From NCBI RefSeq assembly GCF_003667825.1, contig NZ_CP033043.1:3094001-3158000 (forward strand): a DNA stretch of 64,000 nt, read 5' to 3'. A program made the translations under genes and the position numbers. The stretch comes from Metabacillus litoralis (lineage in GTDB: Bacteria > Bacillota > Bacilli > Bacillales > Bacillaceae). This document shows, piece after piece, positions 26,949 through 35,930 of the stretch. The notes under the pieces are model-generated. The model worked only from the letters and a program-made list of their open reading frames with translations. It ran no database searches and had not been told where the DNA came from. Numbering within the stretch: position 1 is the stretch's first letter; each line of letters begins with the position of its first letter.

Positions 26949-28082
26949 ATGATTATTGGTGTACCGAAAGAAATTAAAAACAATGAAAACCGAGTAGCTT
27001 TAACTCCAGGTGGTGTAACACAACTAGTTGCTTCTGGCCACCGCGTGTTAATTGAAAATAATGCAGGTGTAGGTAGCGGTTTTGAAAATGAAGATTATGT
27101 CTTCGCTGGAGCAGAAGTCATAGAAGAAGCTGCAAAAGTATGGGCAGAAGCTGAAATGGTGATGAAAGTAAAAGAACCTCTCCCTTCTGAATATGCTTAC
27201 TTTAGAAAAGGTTTAGTTTTATTCACTTATTTACATTTGGCTGCTGAGCCTGAATTAGCTCAAGCATTAAAGAAAAGCGAAGTAACGGCTATTGCTTATG
27301 AAACAGTAACAGTTAACCGCACACTTCCTTTGCTAACTCCAATGAGTGAAGTAGCCGGACGTATGGCTGCACAAATCGGTGCCCAATTTCTTGAAAAACC
27401 TAAAGGTGGTAAGGGAATCCTACTAGCTGGTGTTCCTGGAGTAAACCGCGGAAAGGTAACAATCATTGGCGGTGGAGTTGTCGGAACAAACGCTGCGAAA
27501 ATGGCAATTGGCCTAGGAGCAGATGTGACAATTATTGATTTAAGTGCTGAACGCTTACGTCAATTAGATGATATTTTTGGAACACAAATTAAAACATTGA
27601 TGTCAAACCCAATGAACATCGCAACTGCTGTGGCAGAAGCTGATCTGTTAATCTGTGCTGTTTTAATTCCAGGGGCTAAAGCACCAACACTTGTAACAGA
27701 AGAAATGGTTCAAGCAATGAAGCCAGGTTCTGTAATCGTTGATGTTGCGATTGATCAAGGTGGTATTGTTGAAACTGTTGACCATATTACAACTCATGAC
27801 AATCCAACGTACGAAAAACACGGAGTTTTACATTATGCAGTTGCTAATATGCCAGGGGCTGTTCCGCGTACATCAACCATCGCATTAACAAATGTAACTG
27901 TTCCTTATGCGCTACAAATTGCAAATAAAGGTGCATATCGAGCTATTAATGAAAACCCTGCTCTTCAAGAGGGTGTGAATGTTATTGCAGGAGAAATCAC
28001 TTATAAAGCAGTAGCCCAAGACCTAGGTTACACTTACAAAACAGTTGAGGAAGTATTACAAAAAGAGCATTTAATGAACTAA
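26949..28082 (+). CDS. ald: Alanine dehydrogenase
   Basis: Catalyses NAD+-dependent oxidative deamination of L-alanine to pyruvate and ammonia, used in alanine catabolism and sporulation. It has 377 residues. Substrate residues Lys75 (KVKEPLP) and His96 (TYLHLA) are in place, and the NAD-binding motif reads [15 protein letters not shown]. The ATG at 26949 ([10 protein letters not shown]) has AAAGGAGGAAGG upstream; an ATG at 26922 would precede that site. A terminator follows immediately. Confidence 0.97.
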   Translation: MIIGVPKEIKNNENRVALTPGGVTQLVASGHRVLIENNAGVGSGFENEDYVFAGAEVIEEAAKVWAEAEMVMKVKEPLPSEYAYFRKGLVLFTYLHLAAEPELAQALKKSEVTAIAYETVTVNRTLPLLTPMSEVAGRMAAQIGAQFLEKPKGGKGILLAGVPGVNRGKVTIIGGGVVGTNAAKMAIGLGADVTIIDLSAERLRQLDDIFGTQIKTLMSNPMNIATAVAEADLLICAVLIPGAKAPTLVTEEMVQAMKPGSVIVDVAIDQGGIVETVDHITTHDNPTYEKHGVLHYAVANMPGAVPRTSTIALTNVTVPYALQIANKGAYRAINENPALQEGVNVIAGEITYKAVAQDLGYTYKTVEEVLQKEHLMN

Positions 28083-28090
28083 GCGGTTAA

Positions 28091-28119
28091 GAGAGGCAGA
28101 GTATTCTGTCTCTTTTTTA
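28091..28119 (+). terminator. ald terminator
   Basis: AGAGGCAGA / TCTGTCTCT stem with one wobble and TTTTTT. Confidence 0.88.
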
Positions 28120-28192
28120 TGTATAGAAATATCTCACATATTATTTTGTGTTTTTTCACAAACTAAGATGAATTGGAAAGGGAGGTATTTTC

Positions 28193-28384
28193 ATGCAAAA
28201 AAATGCTAGAGGTTATGTTCAGGATTCTTGTTCAGCATTAGAAACAGCAAAATCCTCATTACAAAATGCTCTTAACACAGTTGAGCAAGGTTCTAATCGA
28301 GAAAGAATTCAAAGTTCATTACAATCAGTAGAAGCTGCTCTTCAACAATGCGGTCAAACAGCAGATATTTTAGAGCAAGTGTAA
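28193..28384 (+). CDS. Small helical hypothetical protein, 63 aa
   Basis: Not recognised. A short, almost wholly helical, Gln/Ser/Ala-rich protein with a heptad-like pattern and one pair of cysteines (Cys13 and Cys53). The ATG has GGGAGGT eight bases upstream and a terminator follows within 20 bases, so it is a plausible single-gene unit. Confidence 0.68.
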   Translation: MQKNARGYVQDSCSALETAKSSLQNALNTVEQGSNRERIQSSLQSVEAALQQCGQTADILEQV

Positions 28385-28403
28385 CAACATACATTCTACT
28401 TCT

Positions 28404-28433
28404 AAGAGCTAGCTTATGCATAGCTCTTTTTTT
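28404..28433 (+). terminator. Terminator of the 63-aa gene
   Basis: AAGAGCTA / TAGCTCTT stem followed by TTTTTTT. Confidence 0.85.
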
Positions 28434-28498
28434 ATACTCCATCATCACTTTAACTTTTGTTATCCTAACCGATACAAAACTTAAGGGGGGTGAACGTA

Positions 28499-28672
28499 TT
28501 GGATATTGCAGCATTATCAATTGGATTGAGCCAAGCATCCTTAGGTCAAAATGTTAGTATTGCCTTAGCAAAAAAAGTAATGGAAACTTCACAGCAAAGT
28601 AATGAGCAGTTATTAAAAGTTATGCAGGCTCCACACCCAACTCACGGCAATGTGATTGATGTAAAAGGATAA
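28499..28672 (+). CDS. YjfB-type putative motility protein
   Basis: Fifty-seven residues of the YjfB family. The N-terminus DIAALSIGLSQASLGQNV and the C-terminal PHPTHGNVIDVKG match the family pattern. The start I use is the TTG at 28499, seven bases after GGGGGG; the alternative GTG at 28490 overlaps that site. The family is annotated as motility-linked but its biochemical role is unknown. Confidence 0.75.
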   Translation: MDIAALSIGLSQASLGQNVSIALAKKVMETSQQSNEQLLKVMQAPHPTHGNVIDVKG

Positions 28673-28698
28673 AACATCGTCTTAGAAACGCTAGAAGT

Positions 28699-28734
28699 AA
28701 GCCCAGGAATGATAAAATTTCCTGGACTTATTTC
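28699..28734 (+). terminator. Weak terminator after the YjfB-type gene
   Basis: AAGCCCAGGAA / TTCCTGGACTT imperfect stem with a TTATTTCT tail. Confidence 0.55.
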
Positions 28735-28893
28735 TAAATAATAGTATTGTGACCTAATATTTATTCTGTATTTGCATAAAACCCCAATTATTTTTCCGTC
28801 CTTTTTCATTTAACGACGAATTGCTACAAATTCCTTTAGAACTGTCGAAATAACACTAAAACTATTAGGAAGAATTAGTTATATTCACCTAGC

Positions 28894-28981
28894 AGTTTGG
28901 TCATTATGAGTGTATCGGGCAAGACTAGACCAAACTATCATCCTAACTCACTTTTACTACAAGACACCCACGTCTTGCCCG
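28894..28981. ncRNA. Intergenic segment with interlocking inverted repeats
   Basis: AGTTTGGTC (28894–28902) pairs with GACCAAACT (28928–28936). CGGGCAAGAC (28916–28925), inside that loop, pairs with GTCTTGCCCG (28972–28981) outside it, a pseudoknot topology. CAAGAC at 28960–28965 can compete for the same GTCTTG. It lies between convergent genes in the 28673–29021 gap. No known RNA class is recognised; it may be a small RNA or an unusual terminator. Confidence 0.35.
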
Positions 28982-29021
28982 TATTTATTTTATCAGGATA
29001 GCTTCTTCATATAATAACTCC

Positions 29022-29621
29022 TTAATCAAAGCTAAACCTTTCTTCTTTCCAAGGATCTCCTTGCATATGATATCCATTCCTTTCCCAAAAACCAGGATGA
29101 TTTTTCTCAGTAAATTGAATCCCTCTCACCCACTTAGCACTTTTCCAGAAGTAAAGATGAGGAATAACTGCCCGCAATGGAAATCCATGCTCAGGTGTTA
29201 AAGGTTCATCATTATAGGCATAGGCAAGTAAGCTTGTTTCTTTCATAAAATCCTCTAATGGAAGATTTGTTGTCCAGCCTTCTTCAGCATGTATAATCAC
29301 AAAGTTTGCCTTTGGCTTAAGCTTAATGTCCTTCAAAAGGTCCTGGGTTTTTATACCTTGCCAGCTAGCATCAAGTTTGGACCAACCTGTTACACAGTGA
29401 ATATCGTTAGTTAAGTTTGATTGAGGAAAAAGCGTTTTTAGATCGTGTAGTGAATATAGCTTCGGGTTTTCTACAAGTCCATAAATTTGCAAATTCCACT
29501 TCTCTATATCCTCATAGTACGGAACATTACCCGTATGTAAAACTGGAAAGGTTGTTGTTACGTTTTGATTTGGTGGTACACGGTCCGATGTAAATGTTTT
29601 TCTTTTTTTACCAAAGTACAT
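29022..29621 (-). CDS. yuiH: Sulfite oxidase-like molybdopterin oxidoreductase YuiH
   Basis: Molybdenum-cofactor domain protein of 199 residues (B. subtilis 198). The conserved cysteine that coordinates molybdenum is in DIHCVTGWSKLD. Other family segments are HAEEGWTTNLPLED, HGFPLRAVIPHLYFWKSAKW and WERNGYHMQGDPW. No signal peptide or heme domain is present, so it is a cytosolic stand-alone catalytic domain. Substrate unknown. It runs divergently from bioY. Confidence 0.9.
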   Translation of the reverse strand: MYFGKKRKTFTSDRVPPNQNVTTTFPVLHTGNVPYYEDIEKWNLQIYGLVENPKLYSLHDLKTLFPQSNLTNDIHCVTGWSKLDASWQGIKTQDLLKDIKLKPKANFVIIHAEEGWTTNLPLEDFMKETSLLAYAYNDEPLTPEHGFPLRAVIPHLYFWKSAKWVRGIQFTEKNHPGFWERNGYHMQGDPWKEERFSFD

Positions 29622-29648
29622 TTATTTGAATCCCTCTCTTCATTTTTA

Positions 29649-29701
29649 ATGTTAACCTATTATAAAAACCGGTTGACAATGTTTCGTCGGTCTATTATTC
29701 T
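29649..29701 (+). promoter_or_regulatory. bioY promoter with BirA operator
   Basis: ATGTTAACC (29649–29657) and GGTTGACAA (29671–29679) form an inverted pair resembling biotin operators (TTGTAAACC/GGTTTACAA type). The right arm contains the -35 TTGACA (29673–29678), and TATTCT (29696–29701) follows 17 bases later. A bound BirA would block RNA polymerase. Confidence 0.7.
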
Positions 29702-29736
29702 TTTTTTAAGGATTATATCAAAAAGGGGGATAAACA

Positions 29737-30324
29737 ATGAAAAAGAAATTAACTACATATGATATTGCATTGGTTGGAATGTTTGCTGCTTTAATGGCAA
29801 TTGGAGCAAACATAACATCTTGGGCACCATTTCTTGAAATAGCGGGTGTGCCTTTATCTATGCAGCCTTTCTTTTGTATTTTAGCAGGTTTATTATTGGG
29901 GAGCAGACTTGGTGCTTTATCAATGATCGTATATGCACTAGTAGGAATTGCAGGAGCACCTGTTTTTGCACAATTTAGCGGTGGAATTGGTGTGATATTT
30001 GGAAGCACTGGTGGATTTATTATATCTTATATTGTAGCAGCTTATGCAGCGGGTAAAGTGATTGAATTCAGTAAAGAAAAGAAGCTTCCTACATTTATGA
30101 CAGCCTCATTTGTTGGAATCTCACTTATTTATCTTGTCGGCACAACCTATATGTGGCTTGCATTAAATGTTTGGATTAATGCTCCTATGTCCTATGGAGC
30201 TGCTTGGGCTATTATGTCTTGGTTTATTGTAAAAGATGTAGCTTTTACAATTTTAGGTGCATTTATTGCTCCTCGTATTTATTTTGCAGTAACAAAAGCA
30301 ACATCAAAAAGAATAGCGGCTTAA
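29737..30324 (+). CDS. bioY: Biotin transporter BioY (YuiG)
   Basis: Substrate-binding (S) component of a biotin ECF transporter, 195 residues with about six helices. The BioY pattern is seen in the N-terminal AxxAxxxxxxA helix (LVGMFAALMAIGANI) and GGTGGFIISYIVAAY-type segment (GSTGGFIISYIVAA). The ATG follows AAGGGGG. The BirA operator upstream supports repression by biotin. It probably shares the ATP-binding module encoded elsewhere. Confidence 0.93.
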   Translation: MKKKLTTYDIALVGMFAALMAIGANITSWAPFLEIAGVPLSMQPFFCILAGLLLGSRLGALSMIVYALVGIAGAPVFAQFSGGIGVIFGSTGGFIISYIVAAYAAGKVIEFSKEKKLPTFMTASFVGISLIYLVGTTYMWLALNVWINAPMSYGAAWAIMSWFIVKDVAFTILGAFIAPRIYFAVTKATSKRIAA

Positions 30325-30330
30325 ATGAAT

Positions 30331-30366
30331 ACACCAAGGCATTTGATAAAGCCTTGGTGTTTTTGT
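30331..30366. terminator. Bidirectional terminator after bioY
   Basis: Perfect stem ACACCAAGGC / GCCTTGGTGT with T-run, between convergent genes. Confidence 0.9.
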
Positions 30367-30371
30367 TAACC

Positions 30372-30914
30372 TTATTCAATTGAACCTTTATTTTCCTCAA
30401 GATAAAGCTGTTCTTGCTCAGCCGTCATTACGCCTGTCGCCTCTCCGATTGTACCTCCTTGAATTCTCCAAATTTTATTATGATCTTTGTCAGCTTCTGA
30501 GAAATCATCAACCGACCACCTATGTAAAATATCTAAAAATACTTCTTCATTTTCATATTGACCATTTTCAACAACTGCAATAAGATAGTTTATTCGTTCA
30601 GTTGTCATTTCATAATGAAGCCACTTTTCTTCGGCAATTACTTTTTGATGAGACATACCATGCATATAATTAAGTATATCTTCCTCTGTTAACTCAGTAG
30701 CCTCTTTGCCTCTGAATGGATTTTCAGCTAGATTACCTTCCTCTGAAGCCTTATCAACCTTCTCCTTTGATGTTTTTTCTTCACTATCAGCTTGGGGAGT
30801 AGATACAGCTTTTGAATTTACCATATCTAGCATAATGACACTAAAACACCCTAAACATATTGCTCCTACTATCACACTAGCAACAAGTATTTTGTTTTCC
30901 TTCATCCATGACAT
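30372..30914 (-). CDS. Membrane-anchored hypothetical protein (DUF6241-like)
   Basis: A 180-residue protein with one N-terminal membrane helix (about 9–30), a charged linker rich in Lys, Glu and Ser, and a C-terminal globular domain (about 75–180) containing MHGMSHQKV and WLHYEMTTERI. I recall a family DUF6241 with this look but cannot confirm it. The domain is likely outside the membrane. A GGGG-type site precedes the ATG. Confidence 0.7.
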   Translation of the reverse strand: MSWMKENKILVASVIVGAICLGCFSVIMLDMVNSKAVSTPQADSEEKTSKEKVDKASEEGNLAENPFRGKEATELTEEDILNYMHGMSHQKVIAEEKWLHYEMTTERINYLIAVVENGQYENEEVFLDILHRWSVDDFSEADKDHNKIWRIQGGTIGEATGVMTAEQEQLYLEENKGSIE

Positions 30915-31095
30915 GGAAATAACCCCCTAAAAAAGGATAGTTCTATGATACAATGGATAATTTAATAGAGACAAGAGAAGACTTTGTCGAAAGAAATCAC
31001 ATCTAAACATTTTTACTAATTTGTTAGTATGAATGTATAATAAATACTAGTTTTGGTTATAAAGATAGTAGAGTAAACAAAGAGGGTGTGAAAAA

Positions 31096-31260
31096 ATGAA
31101 GGCTTTAGTCATCAAAAGATATTTTTTAGATATAAATGAAAGAGAACAACTTGAAAGAGAGTTTATCAAACAAAATCCCGATGTAATTGAGAATATACTA
31201 GAATGGGATGATGAGGAGTTACTGGAGAGATTAAAAATAGACAGAAAAAACTTGGTTTAA
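31096..31260 (+). CDS. Small acidic hypothetical protein, 54 aa
   Basis: Starts MKALVIKRYFLDINEREQLE and continues highly charged, with a helical acidic C-terminal half (ENILEWDDEELLERL). The ATG has AGAGGGTGTG seven bases upstream. TTTACT (about 31014) and TATAAT (31038–31043) could be its promoter. A good bidirectional terminator overlaps its stop. Not recognised. Confidence 0.62.
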   Translation: MKALVIKRYFLDINEREQLEREFIKQNPDVIENILEWDDEELLERLKIDRKNLV

Positions 31261-31277
31261 TAGACCAAGTTTTTTTC
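31248..31277. terminator. Bidirectional terminator, 54-aa gene / yuiF
   Basis: AAACTTGGT / ACCAAGTTT stem with A-run and T-run on opposite sides. Confidence 0.88.
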
Positions 31278-31288
31278 TGCTCATGAGC

Positions 31289-32638
31289 TTAAAGTAAAAT
31301 GGCTGCGATCCATCCAAAAAGAATTAACGGGATATTATAGTGAACAAAGGTTGGAACACAAGTATCCCAAATATGATGATGATTTCCGTCAGCAGCCAGT
31401 CCTGATGTTGGACCTAATGTACTATCAGAAGCAGGAGATCCTGCATCTCCTAGTGCTGCAGCTGTCCCAACAATAGCAATTGTTGCCATTGGACTAAAAC
31501 CTAACTCCATGCATAATGGAACGAATATCGTTGTAATGATTGGAATCGTCGAAAATGAAGAGCCTATCCCCATCGTAATGAGCAAGCCTACAATCAGCAT
31601 TAGGATGGCCCCAATTGTTTGATTTCCCCCGATTAGATTTGCTGCGTCTTCTACTAACTTTTCAACATGACCAGTTTCTTTAAGAACACTAGCAAACCCT
31701 GAAGCTGTAATCATCACAAACCCAATAAAAGCCATCATCTTCATACCTGAAGTCATGATCGAATCTGCTTCGTTTCGTTTTAAGACACCACCAAGAAATA
31801 AAACACTTAAACCGGCTAATGCACCGAAGATCATTCCTTCTACTCCAAGTTTCTGAGAAAGATAGAGTTGTACAGAAAGTGAAACTAGAATCGCCACTAC
31901 TGCTACAGTGATACTTTTCTTTGTATAAGTTTGACCTGACTGCTGCCCAGCCAATTCACGAGTTTCATATTGTCTTTTCTTACGATATGTAAAGAAAACA
32001 GCTATTAACAAACCGCATACCATCCCAATTGCAGGTATTGCCATAGCAGAGGGAATATCTGATAACGAAACCGTTAAGCCGCTTTCCTGCATATTCGTTT
32101 GCATAATTTCATGGAAAATCGCCCCAAACCCTACAGGTAAGAACATATATGGAGTAATTAACCCAAATGTTAATACAGTTGCAATTAAACGGCGATCAAC
32201 TTGAAGCTCATTCAGTACTTTTAATAGTGGTGGAATAAGCACTGGAATAAAAGCAATGTGAACAGGAATGACATTTTGTGAGAAAATAGCCATGATTAAG
32301 ATCATAAAAACAATTAGTGCTTTTGATAAAGCTTTTCTTCTTGTATCACCGTCTCGACCTACTAGTTTTATAACTGAGGATACCATAGCATCTGGTAGTC
32401 CTGAAGTTGTTAGAGCAACTGCAAATGCTCCTAACAATGCGTAACTTAGCGCAACTGTTGCATTGCCTCCCAAACCTGTTGTAAAGGTATCTACTGTTGT
32501 GGCTAAATCCAAACCACCTGTTAGTCCTCCAATTATTGCGCCTATCACAAGTGCAAAAACAACATTTATTCTTAATAAGCTTAAAATAAGCATAGCAAAA
32601 ACAGCAATAATGACTGCATTCAAAAATAAAACCCCCAA
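31289..32638 (-). CDS. yuiF: Na+/H+ antiporter-family transporter YuiF
   Basis: Polytopic transporter of 449 residues with about twelve helices, in the Na_H_antiporter (NhaC-related) family; B. subtilis YuiF is about 441. Typical pieces are the N-terminal AVIIAVFAMLIL, VIPVHIAFIPVLIPPLL and a conserved DAGSPASDSTLGPTSGL loop near the C-terminus. Related proteins move amino acids, so the substrate may be organic. The ATG at 32638 or a nearby codon starts the protein; GGGGG precedes it. Confidence 0.85.
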   Translation of the reverse strand: MGVLFLNAVIIAVFAMLILSLLRINVVFALVIGAIIGGLTGGLDLATTVDTFTTGLGGNATVALSYALLGAFAVALTTSGLPDAMVSSVIKLVGRDGDTRRKALSKALIVFMILIMAIFSQNVIPVHIAFIPVLIPPLLKVLNELQVDRRLIATVLTFGLITPYMFLPVGFGAIFHEIMQTNMQESGLTVSLSDIPSAMAIPAIGMVCGLLIAVFFTYRKKRQYETRELAGQQSGQTYTKKSITVAVVAILVSLSVQLYLSQKLGVEGMIFGALAGLSVLFLGGVLKRNEADSIMTSGMKMMAFIGFVMITASGFASVLKETGHVEKLVEDAANLIGGNQTIGAILMLIVGLLITMGIGSSFSTIPIITTIFVPLCMELGFSPMATIAIVGTAAALGDAGSPASDSTLGPTSGLAADGNHHHIWDTCVPTFVHYNIPLILFGWIAAILL

Positions 32639-32728
32639 AATCCTTTAGTTTACTAATATGGTAGAGAATTAAACAACGAAAATTAATTTACCATACTTTT
32701 TTCGAGCCTGTCAATTGCTAAAGGAGAA

Positions 32729-32854
32729 TTTATTTGACGATTTTGATCATTTATTTGCTAGTTTTGAAGTTTTATTTGACGATTCTTAGTATTTATTTGC
32801 TAATGATGAACTTTTATTTGCCGCTTTGCTCTATATATTTGATTTTTGACAAAA
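32729..32854. repeat. Array of six degenerate 21-bp repeats
   Basis: Units start at 32729, 32750, 32771, 32792, 32813 and 32834. Each begins TTTATTTG (the last TATATTTG), followed by ACG, CTA or CCG and a variable rest. The spacing is exactly 21 bp, two turns of B-DNA. The array fills the space between pepA and yuiF. It does not code: no start with a binding site is present. Confidence 0.8.
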
Positions 32855-32861
32855 TCACGAA

Positions 32862-32894
32862 AAAAGGACCAACATACACATATGTCGGTCCTCT
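32862..32894 (-). terminator. pepA terminator
   Basis: AGGACC-A-ACATA / TATGT-C-GGTCCT stem followed by TTTTTTCG on the minus strand. Confidence 0.85.
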
Positions 32895-32898
32895 TTCT

Positions 32899-34407
32899 TT
32901 ATTTCACTTCAAAATTCTCTACTAAAGTAGCTAATGTTCTAGCCATTACGCCAGTTGCACCTGTTGGGCCAAGTTCGGATTTTTTGGATGTTGTAGCTGT
33001 TCCTGCTATATCTAGGTGTACCCATGGAGTGCCTTCAGCGAATTCCCCAATAAACGTTCCTGCCATAATGGCATGCCCTTCCCGACCAGGAGAATTGTTT
33101 AAGTCGGCCATCTGACTATTTCGAACACGTTTTTTATCGCCTTCAAATATCGGTAAACGCCAGACTGGTTCATCACATTCGTGTGATGCTTGAAGAACTT
33201 GTTCAAAAAACTCCTCATTATTAGTCATAGCACCAGTTGTCTCTGTTCCTAACGCAATAATTACGCCACCTGTTAATGTAGCAACGTCAACTAAATAACT
33301 AGCTCCATGAAATTTTGCGTATGTAATCCCATCAGCAAGCGCCAATCGACCTTCTGCATCAGTATTCAAAACCTCAATCGTTTTTCCACTTAATGACACA
33401 ATCACATCATCAGGTTTAAATGCACCACCACTAATCATATTATCTGTAGAAGGGATTACAGCTACAACATTTTGTTCAGGCTTCATTTCACCGATGATCT
33501 GCATAGCTCCAAGCACAGATGCTGCTCCCCCCATGTCCGTTTTCATCCCGACAATTCCATCCTTTGGCTTAATGGAGTAGCCACCTGTATCATAGGTAAT
33601 TCCTTTTCCTACAAGTCCAATTACATCTGTCCACTCTTCTTTTCCCTGATATTTTAAGACAATCATTTTAGGTGGCTCTTCTGATCCTTTATTGACCGCT
33701 AGGAGAGCTCCCATACCAAGTCGTTCCATATCCTCTTTTTCCAAAACCTCGTATTCAAATTGATATCTGTTTGCTAATTCAATTGAATAAGAAGCAAGCT
33801 CTGTAGCTGTTAGAAGATTTGGTGGCATATTAGTTAGCGTTCTTGCACTATTTGTTCCTTCACCAAAAGCATAACCAACTTCAAGTGCAGATTTCATTTC
33901 AAGGCTATCTTCCTTTTCAGTCAATACAGAAATATTTTCAATATTTTTTTCAGGTTCATTTGATTTTTGTTTATAATCTAAAATCTTATAAGTTGATAAG
34001 GAGAAAGCTTCGGCAAGAGCATGTGCTGCTTCAACGTCGTTGATTCTTTCATTTATGAACGTGTCTATCGCTACACTTATATGTTGGAGCTTTGCTTGTT
34101 GAATCGTCTGAAATAATTCTCCAAAAGCTTTTTTTACTCGAAAAAATGTAATGTCTGCTTCTTTCCCTAAACCAACAAAGAAGATACGTTTTACAGCAAG
34201 TTTTCCAAGGGTATGTAGTTTAGTAACGGATTTATATTTTGTTGAGAGATCTCCGTCTTTCATTAACTCTGTTATTTGACCATTTAATTTCTCGTCAAGT
34301 TCTTTTGCATATCCAGTGAGTTTGCTCGTTTTTTGATATAGCCCTATAACTAATGTATCGTTATCGTTAAGTTCACTTGCATTTGCTGCTTGAATAACTT
34401 TAAACAA
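32899..34407 (-). CDS. pepA: Leucyl aminopeptidase (M17)
   Basis: Cytosolic metallo-aminopeptidase of 502 residues, equal to YuiE of B. subtilis. N-terminal macro-like domain about 1–170. The C-terminal catalytic domain has the metal- and substrate-binding [10 protein letters not shown] and the signature NTDAEGRL. It removes N-terminal residues from peptides, with hexameric assembly expected from the family. It is divergent from yuiD. Confidence 0.95.
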   Translation of the reverse strand: MFKVIQAANASELNDNDTLVIGLYQKTSKLTGYAKELDEKLNGQITELMKDGDLSTKYKSVTKLHTLGKLAVKRIFFVGLGKEADITFFRVKKAFGELFQTIQQAKLQHISVAIDTFINERINDVEAAHALAEAFSLSTYKILDYKQKSNEPEKNIENISVLTEKEDSLEMKSALEVGYAFGEGTNSARTLTNMPPNLLTATELASYSIELANRYQFEYEVLEKEDMERLGMGALLAVNKGSEEPPKMIVLKYQGKEEWTDVIGLVGKGITYDTGGYSIKPKDGIVGMKTDMGGAASVLGAMQIIGEMKPEQNVVAVIPSTDNMISGGAFKPDDVIVSLSGKTIEVLNTDAEGRLALADGITYAKFHGASYLVDVATLTGGVIIALGTETTGAMTNNEEFFEQVLQASHECDEPVWRLPIFEGDKKRVRNSQMADLNNSPGREGHAIMAGTFIGEFAEGTPWVHLDIAGTATTSKKSELGPTGATGVMARTLATLVENFEVK

Positions 34408-34605
34408 TCATAGCACCTCCATTATGTATGTATCTCTATTGTATAGCACATATTTAAAAAAGTGTAATATGACAAATCCAACTACCAAACTTCACCTTAT
34501 TCTGACAATGTATATGCTATAATGAAGAAAATCTTTTTAACAATTCTCTTTCTATTAAGAGTTTTTATACTACATAATTGACCTAAAAACGAAAGGAGCT
34601 TAATC

Positions 34606-35085
34606 TTGGAATTATTGTACAACTTTCCTTTACTTGCTGCACTGGCAGCCATTTTCTTTGCACAGTTTATTAAGGTACCGATCTATTTCTTTGTTTCAAA
34701 GAGGCTGGACTGGTCACTAATTACAAGCACTGGGGGAATGCCAAGCTCTCATTCAGCAGCTGTAACTGCACTTTCAACAGGAGTTGCTCTTGATCACGGA
34801 CTTGGTTCATCCATTTTTGCTATTTCTGCTATTTTTGCGATCATTACGATGTTTGATGCAACGGGAGTAAGACGTCATGCTGGTGAACAAGCAACCGTTC
34901 TTAATCAGCTTGTTCTTGACTTTAACCGATTTGTTGAGGAAGCCAAGGTATGGCCTAAAAAGGCTGAACAAGATAAACAAAAAAAGTTGAAGGAGCTACT
35001 TGGACATCAGCCGATTGAAGTATTTTTTGGAGGATTAACTGGTATTCTTCTAGCCCTATTGTTACACTACCTTTTTGTTCTGTAA
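34606..35085 (+). CDS. yuiD: DUF212 membrane protein YuiD
   Basis: Membrane protein of 159 residues related to acid phosphatase/vanadium haloperoxidase-like DUF212 proteins. The conserved STGGMPSSHSA segment lies near residues 42–52 and TGVRRHAGEQA near 86–96. Helices lie at both ends. It starts at TTG with AAAGGAG upstream. The activity is not established. It precedes the BtuF-like gene by 11 bp, so they are probably one operon. Confidence 0.87.
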   Translation: MELLYNFPLLAALAAIFFAQFIKVPIYFFVSKRLDWSLITSTGGMPSSHSAAVTALSTGVALDHGLGSSIFAISAIFAIITMFDATGVRRHAGEQATVLNQLVLDFNRFVEEAKVWPKKAEQDKQKKLKELLGHQPIEVFFGGLTGILLALLLHYLFVL

Positions 35086-35096
35086 GGAGGCTTTAC

Positions 35097-35885
35097 ATGA
35101 GGATTATATCCATCTGTCCCAGCAATACGGAGCTTGCAGTTTATCTTGGTTTAAAGGAGCAATTAGTCGCCCTGGATGATTTCTCTGATTGGCCTCTGGA
35201 TTTATCACATCTTCCACGTTTAGGCCCAGACCTTTCCATTAATATGGATAGGTTGGAATCATACCACCCTGATTTAGTGTTAGCTTCTCTTAGTGTTCCT
35301 GGAATGGAAAAAAACATTGAAGAATTGGAAAAGAGGAAAATTCCGCATATTGTTTTTAACCCTCAATCATTTCAAGATATATCCAATGATCTTCACACGT
35401 TAAGTAGATTAACCGGAAAGCAAAAGGAAGCAGAAGATGTTATAAAGAATTTTCAAGCTACTCTTCAAACATATAAGGAAATTTCTGATGAGATACCAAA
35501 CCCACCTTCCATTTTCTTTGAATGGTGGCCGAACCCAATATTTTCCCCCGGACAAATCAACTGGTTAACTGAGCTAAGCAGATTAGCAGGAGCAAGAAAC
35601 ATTTTTGAAGATGTTGAATTAGCTAGCGTACAGACAACATGGGACGATGTCCTGAATCGAGACCCAGAATATTTTTGTTTATGCTGGGTTGGAGTTAAGC
35701 AATCTAGAATGAAATTGTCACATGTACTAAAAAGGGAAAGGGCACAAACCCTTCAAGCCGTTCAAAAGAACCAACTCCATTTATTAGAGGAATCATTGTT
35801 TTGCCGTCCCTCTCCACGGCTTATCCTTGGTTTACAAAAACTTGCCTATTTGTTGCATCCTGATATTTATCCCCGTCCTAATTAA
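35097..35885 (+). CDS. BtuF-like cobalamin/iron-type binding protein without export signal
   Basis: A 262-residue periplasmic-binding-protein fold (PF01497-type) resembling BtuF. Core segments are SICPSNTELAVYLGL, GPDLSINMDRL, HPDLVLAS and FEWWPNPIFSPG. The mature sequence starts at once: there is no signal peptide or lipobox, unlike transport-linked relatives. It sits 11 bp after yuiD, with TAAGGAGG upstream of its ATG. Binding of a corrinoid or other cofactor in the cytosol is possible; no transporter genes adjoin. Confidence 0.78.
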   Translation: MRIISICPSNTELAVYLGLKEQLVALDDFSDWPLDLSHLPRLGPDLSINMDRLESYHPDLVLASLSVPGMEKNIEELEKRKIPHIVFNPQSFQDISNDLHTLSRLTGKQKEAEDVIKNFQATLQTYKEISDEIPNPPSIFFEWWPNPIFSPGQINWLTELSRLAGARNIFEDVELASVQTTWDDVLNRDPEYFCLCWVGVKQSRMKLSHVLKRERAQTLQAVQKNQLHLLEESLFCRPSPRLILGLQKLAYLLHPDIYPRPN

Positions 35886-35930
35886 AAGACAAAAAGCTAA
35901 TGCTTTTTCATTAGCTTTTTGTCTTATTTT
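35885..35930. terminator. Bidirectional terminator, BtuF-like gene / yuiC
   Basis: AAGACAAAAAGCTAATG / CATTAGCTTTTTGTCTT stem between convergent genes. Confidence 0.88.
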
